From: Amycolatopsis rubida
Lineage (GTDB): Bacteria; Actinomycetota; Actinomycetes; Mycobacteriales; Pseudonocardiaceae
Direction: 5' to 3'
Assembly: GCF_900115345.1 (NCBI RefSeq)
Contig: NZ_FOWC01000010.1
Span: 1-64,000 of the forward strand
DNA length: 64,000 nt
Notes under the pieces: generated by a model
Told to the model about the DNA's origin: nothing
The model's database searches: none
What the model saw: the letters and a program-made list of their open reading frames with translations, nothing else
Shown: piece by piece, positions 1 to 8,675 of the stretch
Numbering within the stretch: the stretch's first letter is position 1
Layout: every line of letters starts with the position of its first letter
Position numbers and translations under genes: made by a program

Positions 1-385
1 CCAGACCTGCCCGGGTGGTGGGCCAGCTGCGCGTGCCGCCGATACGCCGGTAGTGCTGGTACATCGCCTGCCGGGACCGGCCGCCGAGTTCCCTGCCCAG
101 CGCGTCCCAGCTGCTGCCGCGGTCCATCGCCGCCTCGATCAGCGCGCGTTCGGCGCGCTTGAGGTCCACCGCGTGCTCGGGGAACAGCCTCAGCGCGCCG
201 ACCAGGTCGCCGACGGTGACGTCGGCGGGATCGGGACGCGCGTCGTCGCCTTCGGCGCGCACGGCGCGCAGGACGCTGGCGATCAACGTCCCGGCGGAGG
301 GTCGCGCGACCTCGGCGGGGGCGTAACGGGCGAGGAGGTCGGCGGCCGCGGCGCTCGGAACGGGGTCCGCACTCAAGGGATCCAT
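1..385 (-). CDS. HTH-type DNA-binding protein, C-terminus cut by window edge
   Basis: Reading back from an ATG at 385 the frame stays open to the window edge and gives about 128 residues. The last third carries the motif SSWDALGRELGGRSRQAMYQ followed by HYRRIGG, the recognition-helix pattern of a small actinobacterial DNA-binding family (WxxLGxxLGxRSRQAAxQRY). The preceding segment ERALIEAAMDRG is the usual helix before it. The N-terminal 50 residues are alanine-rich and unstructured. The start codon lies directly against a nested inverted repeat (387-436), which suggests autoregulation. The protein continues beyond the window, so its full length is unknown. The DNA-binding role is inferred from the family; the target is unknown. 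Confidence 0.75.
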   Translation of the reverse strand, partial: MDPLSADPVPSAAAADLLARYAPAEVARPSAGTLIASVLRAVRAEGDDARPDPADVTVGDLVGALRLFPEHAVDLKRAERALIEAAMDRGSSWDALGRELGGRSRQAMYQHYRRIGGTRSWPTTRAGL

Positions 386-386
386 G

Positions 387-436
387 GCTGTAAACGTACT
401 CATTGACACACCGCTGTCAACTTGTTCGTTTACAGC
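387..436. promoter_or_regulatory. nested inverted repeat at the start of the HTH gene
   Basis: Outer arms GCTGTAAACG (387-396) and CGTTTACAGC (427-436) are perfect reverse complements. Nested inside are TTGACA (403-408) and TGTCAA (415-420), a second dyad. The outer left arm begins one base after the ATG (383-385, minus strand), so a protein bound here would block transcription or translation of the HTH gene. Its AT content is high for this window. Likely an operator, possibly for the adjacent HTH protein. Confidence 0.55.
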
Positions 437-532
437 AGCAAAGCGACAGTGGCGCGGTCGAAAGCGGTCCGGCAGACCAGAGCTGACCGGTGCAGTCCCG
501 TATTCGACTTGCTCGTATTCACCCGAGGGAAG

Positions 533-690
533 TCACCGTGCGACGGACCGCCGGGTGGCTCGGAGGGCCGCGTAGCGGTTCCAGTTTGTCGCGAGGACCG
601 AGGCCCGTTCGGCGGCGAACCCGGGGTTACAGCCGACGAGGTCGGCGACCAGCGGCGACGTCGCGTGACCGCTGACGCGACTCGTGCACG
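533..690 (-). pseudogene. possible C-terminal remnant of an integrase-like protein
   Basis: A minus-strand frame without a start codon ends at a TGA (533-535) and reads HATSPLVADLVGCNPGFAA then ERASVLATNWNRYAALRATR. The pattern (small helix, NPGFAAERA, then W-x-RYAALR) resembles the tails of some actinobacterial recombinases, but no catalytic residues are present. Upstream the frame has no start. It sits next to a second decayed recombinase on the opposite strand. Weak call, made on resemblance alone. Confidence 0.2.
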
Positions 691-743
691 TTATCCGGTA
701 GGTCGATCGAGAGGGCCCGATCGTGGCGGCGACGGTGACCTAG

Positions 744-1666
744 CTGAAGACCGCGCGGCGCGGGGCTGGCAAGGCCAGTGGCCCGACCGTCCGCGCCGCG
801 ATCGACGCCTTCCTCGACACCCCGAAGGTCAAGGGCAACCCGAACACGCTGCGCGCCTACACCAACGTGCTCGACCGGACCGCCGAGCAGGTCGGCCCCG
901 GCCGCACGCTCGCCGGCATAGACGACACCGAGATCGGCGACGCGCTCACCGAACTGTGGGGCACCGCGAAACCGGCGACCTGGAACCGCAACCGCGCCGC
1001 CGTCGGCTCCTGGCTGGGCTGGTGCGCCGACAAACAGCACTGGACCGGCCCAGCGCTGCCGGGCTCGGCGGAGCGGCAGCGGGAGAACAACGACGACACC
1101 AAAGCCGTGTCGAAGTCGCGGATCGACCGGCTCTGCCGACGCCGCGACGTGCCACTGCGAGAGAAGACGCTGTGGCGGATGCTCTACGAGTCCGCCTCCC
1201 GCGCCTCCGCGGTGCTCGCACTCAACATCGAGGACCTGGACCTGCCCAACAAACAGGCCAGGATCACCGCCAAAGGCGGGGACATCATGTGGATCACCTG
1301 GGGCACCGACACCGCCCACCTGTTGCCCCGGCTCATCGCCGGCCGCGAACGCGGCCCGCTGTTCCTCTCCGAGTACCGGCCCGGCCCGCACCGCCGCGCG
1401 ACCACCGACCCGCGCGACATCTGCCCGGAAACCGGCCGGGCTCGCCTCGGCTACGACCGCGCCCGCGTCCTGCTCGCCTACTACGGCGACGGGCTACGAC
1501 TGCACCAACTCCGCCACTCCTCGGCGACGCCAACGTCTCCGCGAACGTCATCATGACCAAAACCGGGCACAAGAGCCTGCGGTCAGTTCAGCGCTACGTC
1601 AAACCCGGCCTCGCCGCAGTGCACGAGGCCACCGAGACACTGTCCAGCCCCCGCCGAAGGAGCTGA
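744..1666 (+). pseudogene. tyrosine recombinase, frameshifted
   Basis: From just after an in-frame TAG (741-743) one frame encodes a recombinase-like protein: an N-terminal core-binding segment (TVRAAIDAFLDTPKVKGNPN, then TLRAYTNVLDRT), a central ESASRASAVLALNIEDLDL with the first catalytic Arg, a beta-strand Lys region (ITAKGGD), and LRLHQLRHSS with the HxxR box. After codon CAC TCC TCG near 1528 the frame breaks. Homology resumes in another frame with LGDANVSANVIMTKTGHKS and RSVQRYVKPG, supplying the second His and the catalytic Tyr. Both frames end correctly at the TGA at 1664-1666. All catalytic boxes are present but split, so this is a recently inactivated integrase or a sequencing indel. 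No start codon is obvious after the TAG; the first ATG/GTG-type start downstream removes much of the N-domain. Confidence 0.7.
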
Positions 1667-1846
1667 CCACCTACAACGCCGCTACTTTGCGGCTGGCCGT
1701 AGCTCTAGGAGTGGCGGGCCGACACTGACATCGGCGGCAGTCGGCACGGTGCCCTCTCAGAAACGGTCATTTGTGAGAACCCTTGCAAGAGCGCGCCACC
1801 CGGTCAGGATATTCAGCTAATCTAGATCACTTGGTTAAATGGGTTC

Positions 1847-2581
1847 ATGACGGAAACATCCGCCGAGCAACCCGTCGACGCCGGGGCGGCTGAGCCCCTC
1901 GCGATCCCGCAGCTGCCCACGCCGACCACGGCAGCCACGATCGCCGCCGATCTGCTGGTGGCGATCCACCAGGGTTCTCTGCAGTGGGGAGCAAAGGTGC
2001 CTTCGCAGAAGGAACTGATGCGCGCTTATGGCGTGGCGATGGCGACTGCGGCTTCCGCGCTGTCCAAGCTCGACGCGGTCGGCCTGACCCACGCCCGGCC
2101 CCGCGCCGGTCGGTTCGTCGTGGACCAGCCCCCGCTGAGCCGGCGGCATGACGTGCTCGACGTCCTGGACGCCGCTTCGATCTGCCGCTACCTCGCCGCG
2201 ACCTCCGGTGGATCGGCTCCGCACTACGTCTACGTGGGCGGCGACCCGGACTGGGACGATCCGCACGTAGACCCCGAGAAGAAGATGCCGCCGCGACGGG
2301 TCGACGTCACTTTCCTGTACGGCCTGGACCGGCATGTGCTGCGGTGGCAGTCCGAAGCATTCGTCGATGCGGCACGGCGGATTGTCGGCCACGGCCTGAC
2401 CGACGCCGACCGGCACCTCGTGGCCGCCGCCCGCGCGATCCTGCGCGACGGCGCGGCGAGGCCGGAGGGCCAGGCGCCCATCGCGCAGAGCGGCGGACCT
2501 CAGCCGGTCGGCGAGCACGTGGCCCTGCGCATCTGGCCCGACCGCGCACGACCGCTCGGCCCGGACGACCCGCCGTTCTGA
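1847..2581 (+). CDS. GntR-family transcriptional regulator
   Basis: A 244-residue protein. Residues about 30-90 form a GntR-type winged helix: AATIAADLLVAIHQGSLQWG, then KVPSQKELMRAYGVAMAT with the recognition helix, and a wing ending RAGRFVV. The C-terminal part (110-244) shows no recognised effector domain. It contains HYVYVGGDPDWDDP and ends in a proline/arginine-rich tail. An AT-rich stretch ahead (1806-1846, including AGCTAATCTAGATCAC) is the likely promoter or operator region. A hypothetical gene follows within 70 bp and is probably co-transcribed. GntR regulators commonly control transfer or replication functions on actinomycete mobile elements; that role here is inference. Confidence 0.75.
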   Translation: MTETSAEQPVDAGAAEPLAIPQLPTPTTAATIAADLLVAIHQGSLQWGAKVPSQKELMRAYGVAMATAASALSKLDAVGLTHARPRAGRFVVDQPPLSRRHDVLDVLDAASICRYLAATSGGSAPHYVYVGGDPDWDDPHVDPEKKMPPRRVDVTFLYGLDRHVLRWQSEAFVDAARRIVGHGLTDADRHLVAAARAILRDGAARPEGQAPIAQSGGPQPVGEHVALRIWPDRARPLGPDDPPF

Positions 2582-2648
2582 TCATCCGGAGAAAGGCAAT
2601 TGGCGACTGACTCTGCACTACGGACCCGGCGAAGCGACAGCCGGGGAA

Positions 2649-3032
2649 GTGCTGGGCACCGCGCCCGCGCAGATCGTCTCGTTCGAGCAGGCACGCGGCT
2701 GGGCCGAAGCCCAGCTGGCGACGCTGCTGGACGACCCTGCCGTGGCCGAGAGGTTGATCGGCTGGCGCCGGGCCAAGGATCCGGCTGTCTGGCACACCAC
2801 ACACGCGCTGACCGTGGGGAGTTTCGCACTGCGCTTCACCGCAGACGGCTGGCAACTGGCCAAACTGTTCTCCCAGGCGACGGGCAAGACCATGTCCGAC
2901 GACGAAGCCACCGACTGGGCAACCAGCGTGTCACGGGTCCTCGGGAAAGTACGCATCATCGGCTGGTCGCCTGACCCCGGCACCGGCACGCCCGGGTTTG
3001 TCACCCTTCGGGGAACAGGCGGACCGAAGTAG
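2649..3032 (+). CDS. hypothetical protein downstream of the GntR regulator
   Basis: A 127-residue protein from a GTG at 2649. It has no recognised domain. Its segments SFEQARGWAEAQLATLLDD and HTTHALTVGSFALRFTADGW look like a small alpha/beta fold of actinobacterial hypotheticals. The same frame stays open upstream and reads WRLTLHYGPGEATAG, which looks like natural protein, and a good Shine-Dalgarno (GGAGAAAGG, 2588-2596) lies there. The true start may therefore be near 2600 in a form I cannot identify, or a small frameshift separates it from the TTG at 2600. The pairing with the preceding regulator suggests one operon. Confidence 0.6.
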   Translation: MLGTAPAQIVSFEQARGWAEAQLATLLDDPAVAERLIGWRRAKDPAVWHTTHALTVGSFALRFTADGWQLAKLFSQATGKTMSDDEATDWATSVSRVLGKVRIIGWSPDPGTGTPGFVTLRGTGGPK

Positions 3033-3035
3033 CGA

Positions 3036-3360
3036 ATGACGCGCACGGAAAACGCTCGTCAACGGACAGACCGATCGGACATCACGCCAGTCATCCGTCC
3101 GAAATAGACTGTTCCCGCATTCGCCGACACCGCTGCGGTCGATCGTCCCGCTGAACTGACGCGACCACGAGATTTCCCCCGCAGCCGCAGGTCCCCGCGA
3201 GCCGCCCGGAGCACCGCGAGGACAGCCAGGGACGGGCGGGGACGCCGACGCCGGAAGACCCGAGCCGCTCCCGCGGCTTCACCGATCACGCACCGTCGAA
3301 AGAAAAACCGAGGGCAACGCTCACCTGTTTCTGCGACTGAATCCGCAGAAACAATGCGTC
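3036..3360. other. intergenic stretch with a hairpin
   Basis: No frame here has coding character on either strand. The only structured element is the inverted repeat GTTTCTGCG (3327-3335) and CGCAGAAAC (3344-3352) with an 8-nt loop. It could be an operator or a weak terminator-like hairpin without a T-run. Confidence 0.4.
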
Positions 3361-3549
3361 GTGTCCCCTGTATCGGAAGCATCGCCAGAATTATCGGAAT
3401 TTTATCGACGTCGCGTTCAGCAGAGACAGCCGCTCGAAGCGCTGCACCATCCGGGTGCTGCGGATCGGAGCGGGATAACGGTTCGGCCGGTCAGCGAGAT
3501 GGACGAGGCGGGAGTTTTCCCGATCTGTCAAATGAATGGGGAGGATTGA
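3361..3549 (+). CDS. possible small leader protein (62 aa)
   Basis: GTG-started frame ending two bases before the ATG of the secreted protein at 3551. Its codon use is less GC-rich than neighbouring genes, with no signal peptide and no domain. It may be a translated leader coupled to the secreted protein, or just a chance open frame. Low confidence. Confidence 0.25.
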   Translation: MSPVSEASPELSEFYRRRVQQRQPLEALHHPGAADRSGITVRPVSEMDEAGVFPICQMNGED

Positions 3550-3550
3550 C

Positions 3551-4147
3551 ATGAAATGGTGGAGCATGCCCGCGGCCTGCGCCGCGGTGGTGAGCGCCGC
3601 CGCGGCGGTCGCCGCGCCGGCCGCGGCGGCGCAGGAACAGCGCATCTCGGTGACGGTGCCGATGACCAGGCACCAGATCGTCAGCGCTGAGAGCGGCGCC
3701 GGCGGTTCGGCCCGGGCGGTGCTGGACAACGGGCAGGTGGTGGCGATCCCTCAACAGGCCTACCAGCGCTGGACCCGCGAGGTGAAACCCGCTCTCGACG
3801 CGGGCCGGATGTCTCCGCAGGAGACGCTGCCGGGCAACTGCGGCACCTCCTCGCTCACGTTCGTTCCGGTGGGGGGCAAGCAAGGGCGCATGGCGACATC
3901 GTGGGTGGTGGACCTCCCCACGATCGGATTCGACTGGAAAGTGGATTTCACCGACGACTTCGGGGTCTCGACCCAAACCTGGGGCGAGCCGTTCCACGGG
4001 GCCAGCAGCTGGGCCACGTCCTTCGTCTTCACCGGGGGCGGGGGCCCGACCCGCGCGCAGGTCCGCTCCCCCTACAGTTCGGTGACGCTGATCGACTTGG
4101 CCGTCTGCGTGAGCGCCGGACCGTCGGAGAGTGCGATCATCGTCTGA
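3551..4147 (+). CDS. secreted protein of unknown function
   Basis: Starting at the ATG at 3551, preceded by GGGGAGGA at 3538-3545, the protein is 198 residues. The N-terminus MKWWSMPAACAAVV followed by an alanine stretch ending APAAAAQEQ is a Sec signal peptide with probable cleavage before QEQ. The mature part contains only two cysteines (GNCGTSS and LAVCVSAG), likely a disulfide, and a beta-rich region around TIGFDWKVDFTDDFG. No catalytic motif is visible. A slightly longer start at 3536 exists but would put charged residues before the signal and bury the Shine-Dalgarno. Confidence 0.7.
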   Translation: MKWWSMPAACAAVVSAAAAVAAPAAAAQEQRISVTVPMTRHQIVSAESGAGGSARAVLDNGQVVAIPQQAYQRWTREVKPALDAGRMSPQETLPGNCGTSSLTFVPVGGKQGRMATSWVVDLPTIGFDWKVDFTDDFGVSTQTWGEPFHGASSWATSFVFTGGGGPTRAQVRSPYSSVTLIDLAVCVSAGPSESAIIV

Positions 4148-4232
4148 CACCCGCAGTCGTGCCGGGGGCCGGGCAACCGTCCGCCCCCGGCATCGGTGGC
4201 CGGAATCCACGATCGCGACAACCAGGGGGCTG

Positions 4233-4754
4233 ATGCCGATGCAGCGCAACGATTCCCGCCCGGGCCGTCCGGGTTCGACGTGGCCGGGAACAGTGTCGGA
4301 GGCCGCCGCCGCGCTCGGTCACCCCGTCGCGGTCCCGGCCCTTCCCGAGCCGCGCGGCTGCCTGCGGATGCTGACCCGCAGTGGCGAGCACGGGCCCGAG
4401 GCCATCAGCTGCACCGTGCCGGACGCGAACCTGACGGTCATTACCGAACGCACGGATCTGCGGCAGCTGGACCTCGCCGATGCCGCCGCGGAAGCGCTGT
4501 TCGGCAGCTGGCATTACGACCGCGCCTCCGATGGCGACATCGAACAGTGGATGCGAGACCGTCAGCGCGACGCTCACGACCACGCCAGCACCAGCGCACG
4601 CCGACTCCCCGTCGACGGCCACGACCGCGACGGGATCTACCGCGAACACGACGGCCACGCCGCCTGGGCCGCCGATCTCGGCACCGTCCGTGTCAGCATC
4701 TCCGGCCCCGCTCCCGCGCTTCAGACAGCAGGCTTGCAGCTACGCTCCGACTAA
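4233..4754 (+). CDS. hypothetical protein (173 aa)
   Basis: ATG at 4233 with AGGGGGC just upstream. The protein has a central segment DLRQLDLADAAAEALFGSWHY and an acidic and histidine-rich second half (RDAHDHASTSARRL, GHDRDGIYREHDGHAAWAAD). No recognised domain, signal peptide or membrane segment. It follows the secreted protein in the same direction with an 85-nt gap. Unknown function. Confidence 0.5.
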   Translation: MPMQRNDSRPGRPGSTWPGTVSEAAAALGHPVAVPALPEPRGCLRMLTRSGEHGPEAISCTVPDANLTVITERTDLRQLDLADAAAEALFGSWHYDRASDGDIEQWMRDRQRDAHDHASTSARRLPVDGHDRDGIYREHDGHAAWAADLGTVRVSISGPAPALQTAGLQLRSD

Positions 4755-4991
4755 TTCACAGGTCCGTGCAGCCAGTGCCGACGACCTCCGTTGACCCACC
4801 CCGGGGCAACACCTGCACGGCCATGATGCGCGGCACCACCGACAGTTTCGTGACACGCGGCGCGGGCCGAGTTCACCCTGGCCGGTTCGTCGTCTGCCGG
4901 TGCCGCGCTCCGCATGGCTCTGACCTGACGTTATCCAGGCAACCCGTCCGGAGGGGTGCCGTTCGCCTGGCCGTGGTAGTGAAATATCCGC

Positions 4992-5198
4992 TCAACCGCC
5001 GTACGCGACCAGCAGGTCCCGGGCGCGGATGTCCAGCTCGGTCGCCGCGCGCATGCCCCGGGCGCGGAAGGGAGCGACGTTTCGGCGGATCTTGGCGACG
5101 GCTTTGCGGGTTCGGACGGAGCGGACGCCGTCGAGATGATCGAGCGCCCGTTGCCAGGTCGCGCAGGCGTGTTCGATGCTGCCGCGCCGGTAGTACAT
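4992..5198 (-). pseudogene. C-terminal remnant of an XRE/TPR-type regulator
   Basis: On the minus strand a frame ending at 4992 reads YYRRGSIEHACATWQRALDH then LDGVRSVRTRKAVAKIRRNV and ATELDIRARDLLVAYGG. This pattern (GS-x-EHACxxWxxALxxxDGVRSxRTRKAV) is the typical C-terminal end of actinobacterial XRE regulators with TPR repeats. Nothing upstream encodes the HTH or the other repeats; instead the phosphotransferase gene begins on the other strand. It is therefore a truncated leftover at a recombination junction near 5198. Confidence 0.6.
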
Positions 5199-6065
5199 CT
5201 GGGCACCGACGACCTGACCGACGACCGGTTCGCGGAGTGGATGCGCCAGCAGCTCACAGCGGCCGCGGAACGCCTCGGGCTGTCGGTCACCGGGCCTGCG
5301 AAGTGCGGCCAGGCGTACCGGTCGATCAGCGCGGACGCCGAAGGCCCCGGAGGATCGTGCTGGCTGCGAGTCGGCACCGAGGACGCGCGTTGGACCGACG
5401 ATCCGATGTGGACCGGGATCGCCAGCTCGGCCGCGATCACCGGTGTTCCGATGCCCCGCCCCCTGGCCGCCGCCGCATGGACAAGCGACCGATGGGCCGC
5501 CGTCGAAGGGCATCCGCGCGGGCTGCGCGCCGACGTCGTCACCAGGCTAGAAGGCCGGCCGTGCTCACCGACCGAAGTGCTCCGCCAGGACCTGGAACTG
5601 CCGGACGACTGGTGGAGCGATCTCGTTGCCGCGCTGCAGAACCTGCGCGGAACCCCGACGACGCGATTCGCTCGCGGCAGCGGCCCGGACCACGCCATCG
5701 CCGACGTGTTCGGTGCCGAAATCGCTGATCGGCACCCGATCACCCGCTGGGAGACGACGCACGGCGATCTGCACTGGAACAACCTGTTCGGTCCCCGGGT
5801 GGGCATCCTCGACTGGGAAATGTGGGGGAAAGGACCAGCCGGAACCGACGCGGCAACGCTGCTGTGCTGCGCACTGCTGACCCCTCGGACAGCTCAACGA
5901 GTGCGCGACGCCTTCGCCGACGTGCTCGACACCGAAGCAGGCCGCGCCGCGCAGCTCTTCGTCGCGGCCAGGCTGATCCAGCGGCACCGATTTCACCCTG
6001 ACCTGGTCGGGCCGCTGCAAGCGCACGTACGCGACATGCTGCGACAGCCAGCGACCAGTCGCTAG
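5136..6065 (+). CDS. aminoglycoside phosphotransferase-family protein
   Basis: A 309-residue kinase-like protein. The Brenner motif ETTHGDLHWNNLFG (catalytic Asp about residue 211) and the metal-binding GILDWEMWGKGPAG (Asp about 226) are the hallmarks of the APH/choline-kinase fold, which transfers phosphate from ATP to a hydroxyl. The N-lobe is short. The glycine-rich loop is not obvious, and the first 20 residues overlap an antisense regulator remnant, so the original N-terminus may have been lost; GTG at 5169 is an alternative start. Substrate unknown: many such genes are not resistance genes. It is convergent with the integrase downstream. Confidence 0.7.
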   Translation: MIERPLPGRAGVFDAAAPVVHLGTDDLTDDRFAEWMRQQLTAAAERLGLSVTGPAKCGQAYRSISADAEGPGGSCWLRVGTEDARWTDDPMWTGIASSAAITGVPMPRPLAAAAWTSDRWAAVEGHPRGLRADVVTRLEGRPCSPTEVLRQDLELPDDWWSDLVAALQNLRGTPTTRFARGSGPDHAIADVFGAEIADRHPITRWETTHGDLHWNNLFGPRVGILDWEMWGKGPAGTDAATLLCCALLTPRTAQRVRDAFADVLDTEAGRAAQLFVAARLIQRHRFHPDLVGPLQAHVRDMLRQPATSR

Positions 6066-6154
6066 CCGCCCGTGCTCCCGACACTCCTGGTGACCAGGCG
6101 AAACCACCTTAGAGCTTTCGACGACCAGCGGGTGGGCCGACGCGGCACTACCCG

Positions 6155-7423
6155 TCAGGATTCTTGGTGTTCGAGGTCGGGGAGGTCGCGCAGCCGGATG
6201 CCGTCGGTGGGGAGGGTGCTGAGGTCGACCCCTTCGCGGATGAGGCGGGAGACCACCACGGAGGTCGATTTGCGCAGGTTGGCGCTGTTGTCGAGGTAGA
6301 GCTGTGTCGTGGCCAGCGACGCGTGCCCGAGCTGCAGCCGGATCCGGTTGAGCGAGGCGCCGGCGTCGTGGGCCTCCTGGGCGTGGGCGTGGCGGAGCCG
6401 GTGCGGGTGCAGCCGTCCGGCGTCGGCCAGCACGAGCGCGGCCTCGGCGACGACGGGGTGATCGGAGTCGGGGTCGAGCAGGCCGCTGAGCCGGTTGAGG
6501 ACGGAGGTGATCGCCTGCGTCGACAGCCGCCGTCCGGTGCTCGAGGTGAGCAGCGGCTGCGCCAGGGCGGGCCGGTTGCCGACCTGTCCGGCGAGGGCGA
6601 CGTCGGCGCCGGTGTCCGGAGGAACCCGGTCGGGCAGGTAGTCGTCGATGAGCGCGAGCTCGTGGTCGTCGAGCGCGACCCAGCGGTACTTGTCGCCCTT
6701 GCCGCGGACGTAGAGCGCGGGGACGCCGCCGGGTCCGGGGCGGTGCAGGTCGTCGAGGTCGAGGTTGCACAGCTCGGCCGCGCGCAGGCCGGTGCCGGGG
6801 AGCAGCTCGGCGATCACGCGGTTGCGGGTCCGCAGGGGCGAGGGGTCCAGCAGCGCGGCGACCTGCACCGCCTGCACTGCGGCCAGCGGCGCGGCCACGG
6901 TCGGCGAGGCCGGGTCGGCGGTGATGCCGAGATTTTCGCGGTCCTGCCGGGTGATCAGGTCGGCGAACACGGTCGTGGTGTGCTCGCGGCGGCGCATGGC
7001 CGAGTACCAGGCGCTGATCGAGCCGACGCGGCGGTGCAGCGTGGTGTCCGCGTCGCCGCAGAACCGGCTGTACCGCGTCCAGGCGTGCGCGAGGTCTACG
7101 TCGACGTCGGTGAAGGGGTTGACGTCGGCGGCCGCGCACCAGCGCAGGAACGACTGGGGCCGCGGGCCGGGTGAACGTCGCCCTCGGTTGCCGGTGACCG
7201 GCTCGCGCCAGGTCTGCATCGCCCTCGGCACACCCAGGTCGATCGCGTAGTTCTTCGTGGTGTTCTCGCTGCCGCCTTTGCTGTGGCTGCCCTCGTAGCT
7301 CAGAGTCAGCCACTTCACGGTCTGCTCCATCGCGAACGGCAGCCAGTCCGGCACGCCGGTGTTCCGCAGTTCCGGGTATTCCTGCATGAACGCCGGTTCG
7401 GCCAGTACGAGGCTGGTGCTCAC
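6155..7423 (-). CDS. tyrosine recombinase / integrase (intact)
   Basis: A 422-residue site-specific recombinase. An N-terminal SAM-like DNA-binding region (about 30-165) precedes the catalytic domain. The visible catalytic set is Arg214 in TGLRAAELCNL, a Lys in VRGKGDKYRWV (about 243), HPHRLRHAHAQ (His341, Arg344), His367 in LQLGHASLATTQ and Tyr376 in LYLDNS. The length and complete residue set suggest a functional integrase. No tRNA or att core is visible next to it. The start ATG at 7423 gives MSTSLVLAEPAF. It faces the phosphotransferase gene. Confidence 0.9.
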   Translation of the reverse strand: MSTSLVLAEPAFMQEYPELRNTGVPDWLPFAMEQTVKWLTLSYEGSHSKGGSENTTKNYAIDLGVPRAMQTWREPVTGNRGRRSPGPRPQSFLRWCAAADVNPFTDVDVDLAHAWTRYSRFCGDADTTLHRRVGSISAWYSAMRRREHTTTVFADLITRQDRENLGITADPASPTVAAPLAAVQAVQVAALLDPSPLRTRNRVIAELLPGTGLRAAELCNLDLDDLHRPGPGGVPALYVRGKGDKYRWVALDDHELALIDDYLPDRVPPDTGADVALAGQVGNRPALAQPLLTSSTGRRLSTQAITSVLNRLSGLLDPDSDHPVVAEAALVLADAGRLHPHRLRHAHAQEAHDAGASLNRIRLQLGHASLATTQLYLDNSANLRKSTSVVVSRLIREGVDLSTLPTDGIRLRDLPDLEHQES

Positions 7424-7500
7424 GGTCTTCTCCTCTGGGGGCCGGGGTGCGCGTTCGCGGTGGACGTCGAGACTTCGCAGTACTGCTGTGTCAGCGTCCG

Positions 7501-7833
7501 TCAGTCATGCCGCGCCTCGTTCCGATCGGCGCCGCGGGCGAGGCTGACGACAGACGTCGTGCCGTACTTGCGCTGGTGGCGGTTCTCGGCGCGGCGGCCG
7601 AGCAGCATCCCTCCCAGGGCAGCGGCCACGCCGACCACGATTCCCGCGAGGGCCGCCACACCGCTGTCGTCCTCGTGCTGCAGCGCACCCGGCCAGAGCA
7701 AGGGCGCCAGCAGAAGGCCGACAGCGAACAGCGCGAGGCATGCCAGGCAGAACGCCCCGGCCCGGATCACCTCGCGCTGGCGGGACCGCAGCACGTTCCA
7801 CCAGCGCCGCGGCGCGGTCTGCTTCTGCATCAC
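7501..7833 (-). CDS. small membrane protein, two TM segments
   Basis: A 110-residue protein with a basic N-terminus (PRRWWNVLRSRQREV), a first hydrophobic helix (AFCLACLALFAVGLLLAPLL), a short acidic loop (HEDDSG) and a second helix (AALAGIVVGVAAALGGMLL) followed by a charged tail. Topology in-out-in is likely. No enzyme motif; function unknown. It lies between the integrase and a PadR regulator on the same strand. Confidence 0.6.
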   Translation of the reverse strand: MMQKQTAPRRWWNVLRSRQREVIRAGAFCLACLALFAVGLLLAPLLWPGALQHEDDSGVAALAGIVVGVAAALGGMLLGRRAENRHQRKYGTTSVVSLARGADRNEARHD

Positions 7834-7976
7834 GACGACCCTTTCCGTTCTTGAAGGCCGGGTTCACCACGGCGCGTTCCGTCGGCGGCTGTCGGTGCCG
7901 CTGCCAACGCGCGCGGGCCGGGGGCTCGAACGGCGGCTGGCTTCTTCTCGCCGGTTTCGAGGTGGGGGAGAGGACG

Positions 7977-8393
7977 CTATCGCCGCCTCGGTTTCCGGGC
8001 GCGCAGGGCGCGCCAGCGGCGCGCCACCAGCTCGGCCGTGTGCGTCCGGTTCTCGCTGGAGAAGGCAGGAGTGCGACGTCGGAACACCGCGACGATCTGA
8101 ACCCGCAACGGGGGAAGACGGTGGGCCACGACGTCGGCAAGCGCTTCCCGGCCTGTGGCCGTCAGGACGTAGTAGCGGCGCGGCTCGTGCCCCGCGGCGA
8201 GGGTGCGGGGGTCTTCCCAGCCGTCGGAGATCCATCCGTCGTTGAGCATTCGCGTCAGAGTCCGGTACATGACTGCGGAACGCACGCCGGATGCTCGGCG
8301 GAGCGGGTAGCCGAAGTGGCGGGCGTCAGGGTTCTGCAACATCGAGCCGTCGGGCGGCTTCGAGCGGCTTCGGTCGGTCTGCCGGCGTGACAT
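7977..8393 (-). CDS. PadR-family transcriptional regulator
   Basis: Winged-helix protein of 138 residues. DARHFGYPLRRASGVRSAVM, YRTLTRMLNDGWI and RRYYVLTATGREAL match the PadR helix-turn-helix and wing. The usual N-terminal first helix is poorly matched (MSRRQTDRSRSKPPDGSMLQ). A second upstream frame encodes MQTPELDPESAAAFANVTPA and RPKPLEAARRLD right up to the PadR homology, so the natural N-terminus may lie in that frame and a frameshift near 8340 may have replaced it. PadR regulators often respond to phenolics or drugs; the target here is unknown. Confidence 0.65.
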   Translation of the reverse strand: MSRRQTDRSRSKPPDGSMLQNPDARHFGYPLRRASGVRSAVMYRTLTRMLNDGWISDGWEDPRTLAAGHEPRRYYVLTATGREALADVVAHRLPPLRVQIVAVFRRRTPAFSSENRTHTAELVARRWRALRARKPRRR

Positions 8394-8675
8394 TGGCGAA
8401 CGCGGCCGCGCTCTCGGGGTCCAGTTCGGGTGTCTGCATGTTTGCCGTCGCCTCAGCTCCCGGGATCGGTTTGGCGGCGCGGACCTCGCCGTCCTGTCCC
8501 GACGATAGCGAAGCGTCCTTCGTTACCGGTGATCGTGCTCCCTGCCTTTCGCCTTTCTCGTTCTTCGCTGGGCCGAGTCGGGGGTGATGGGGGTGGCCGT
8601 CTCGTCGGCGTCGACGAGAGCACCACGAGTGTTGGCTTCGACGGGAAGCCGGAGCATTGCGCAGGCCGACCGGCA
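8394..8675. other. intergenic region upstream of padR-like gene
   Basis: About 280 bases. The proximal part (8340-8440, minus strand) carries the possible original N-terminus of the PadR gene. The remainder shows no convincing frame and no strong palindrome. Confidence 0.3.

Noticed and set aside
627..1391. 254-codon minus-strand open frame
   Set aside because: It is the antisense of the tyrosine recombinase; composition is Gly/Arg-rich with no natural protein pattern.
6164..7174. 336-codon + strand open frame
   Set aside because: Antisense shadow of the intact integrase; strings of valine-glycine-arginine typical of reversed GC-rich coding DNA.
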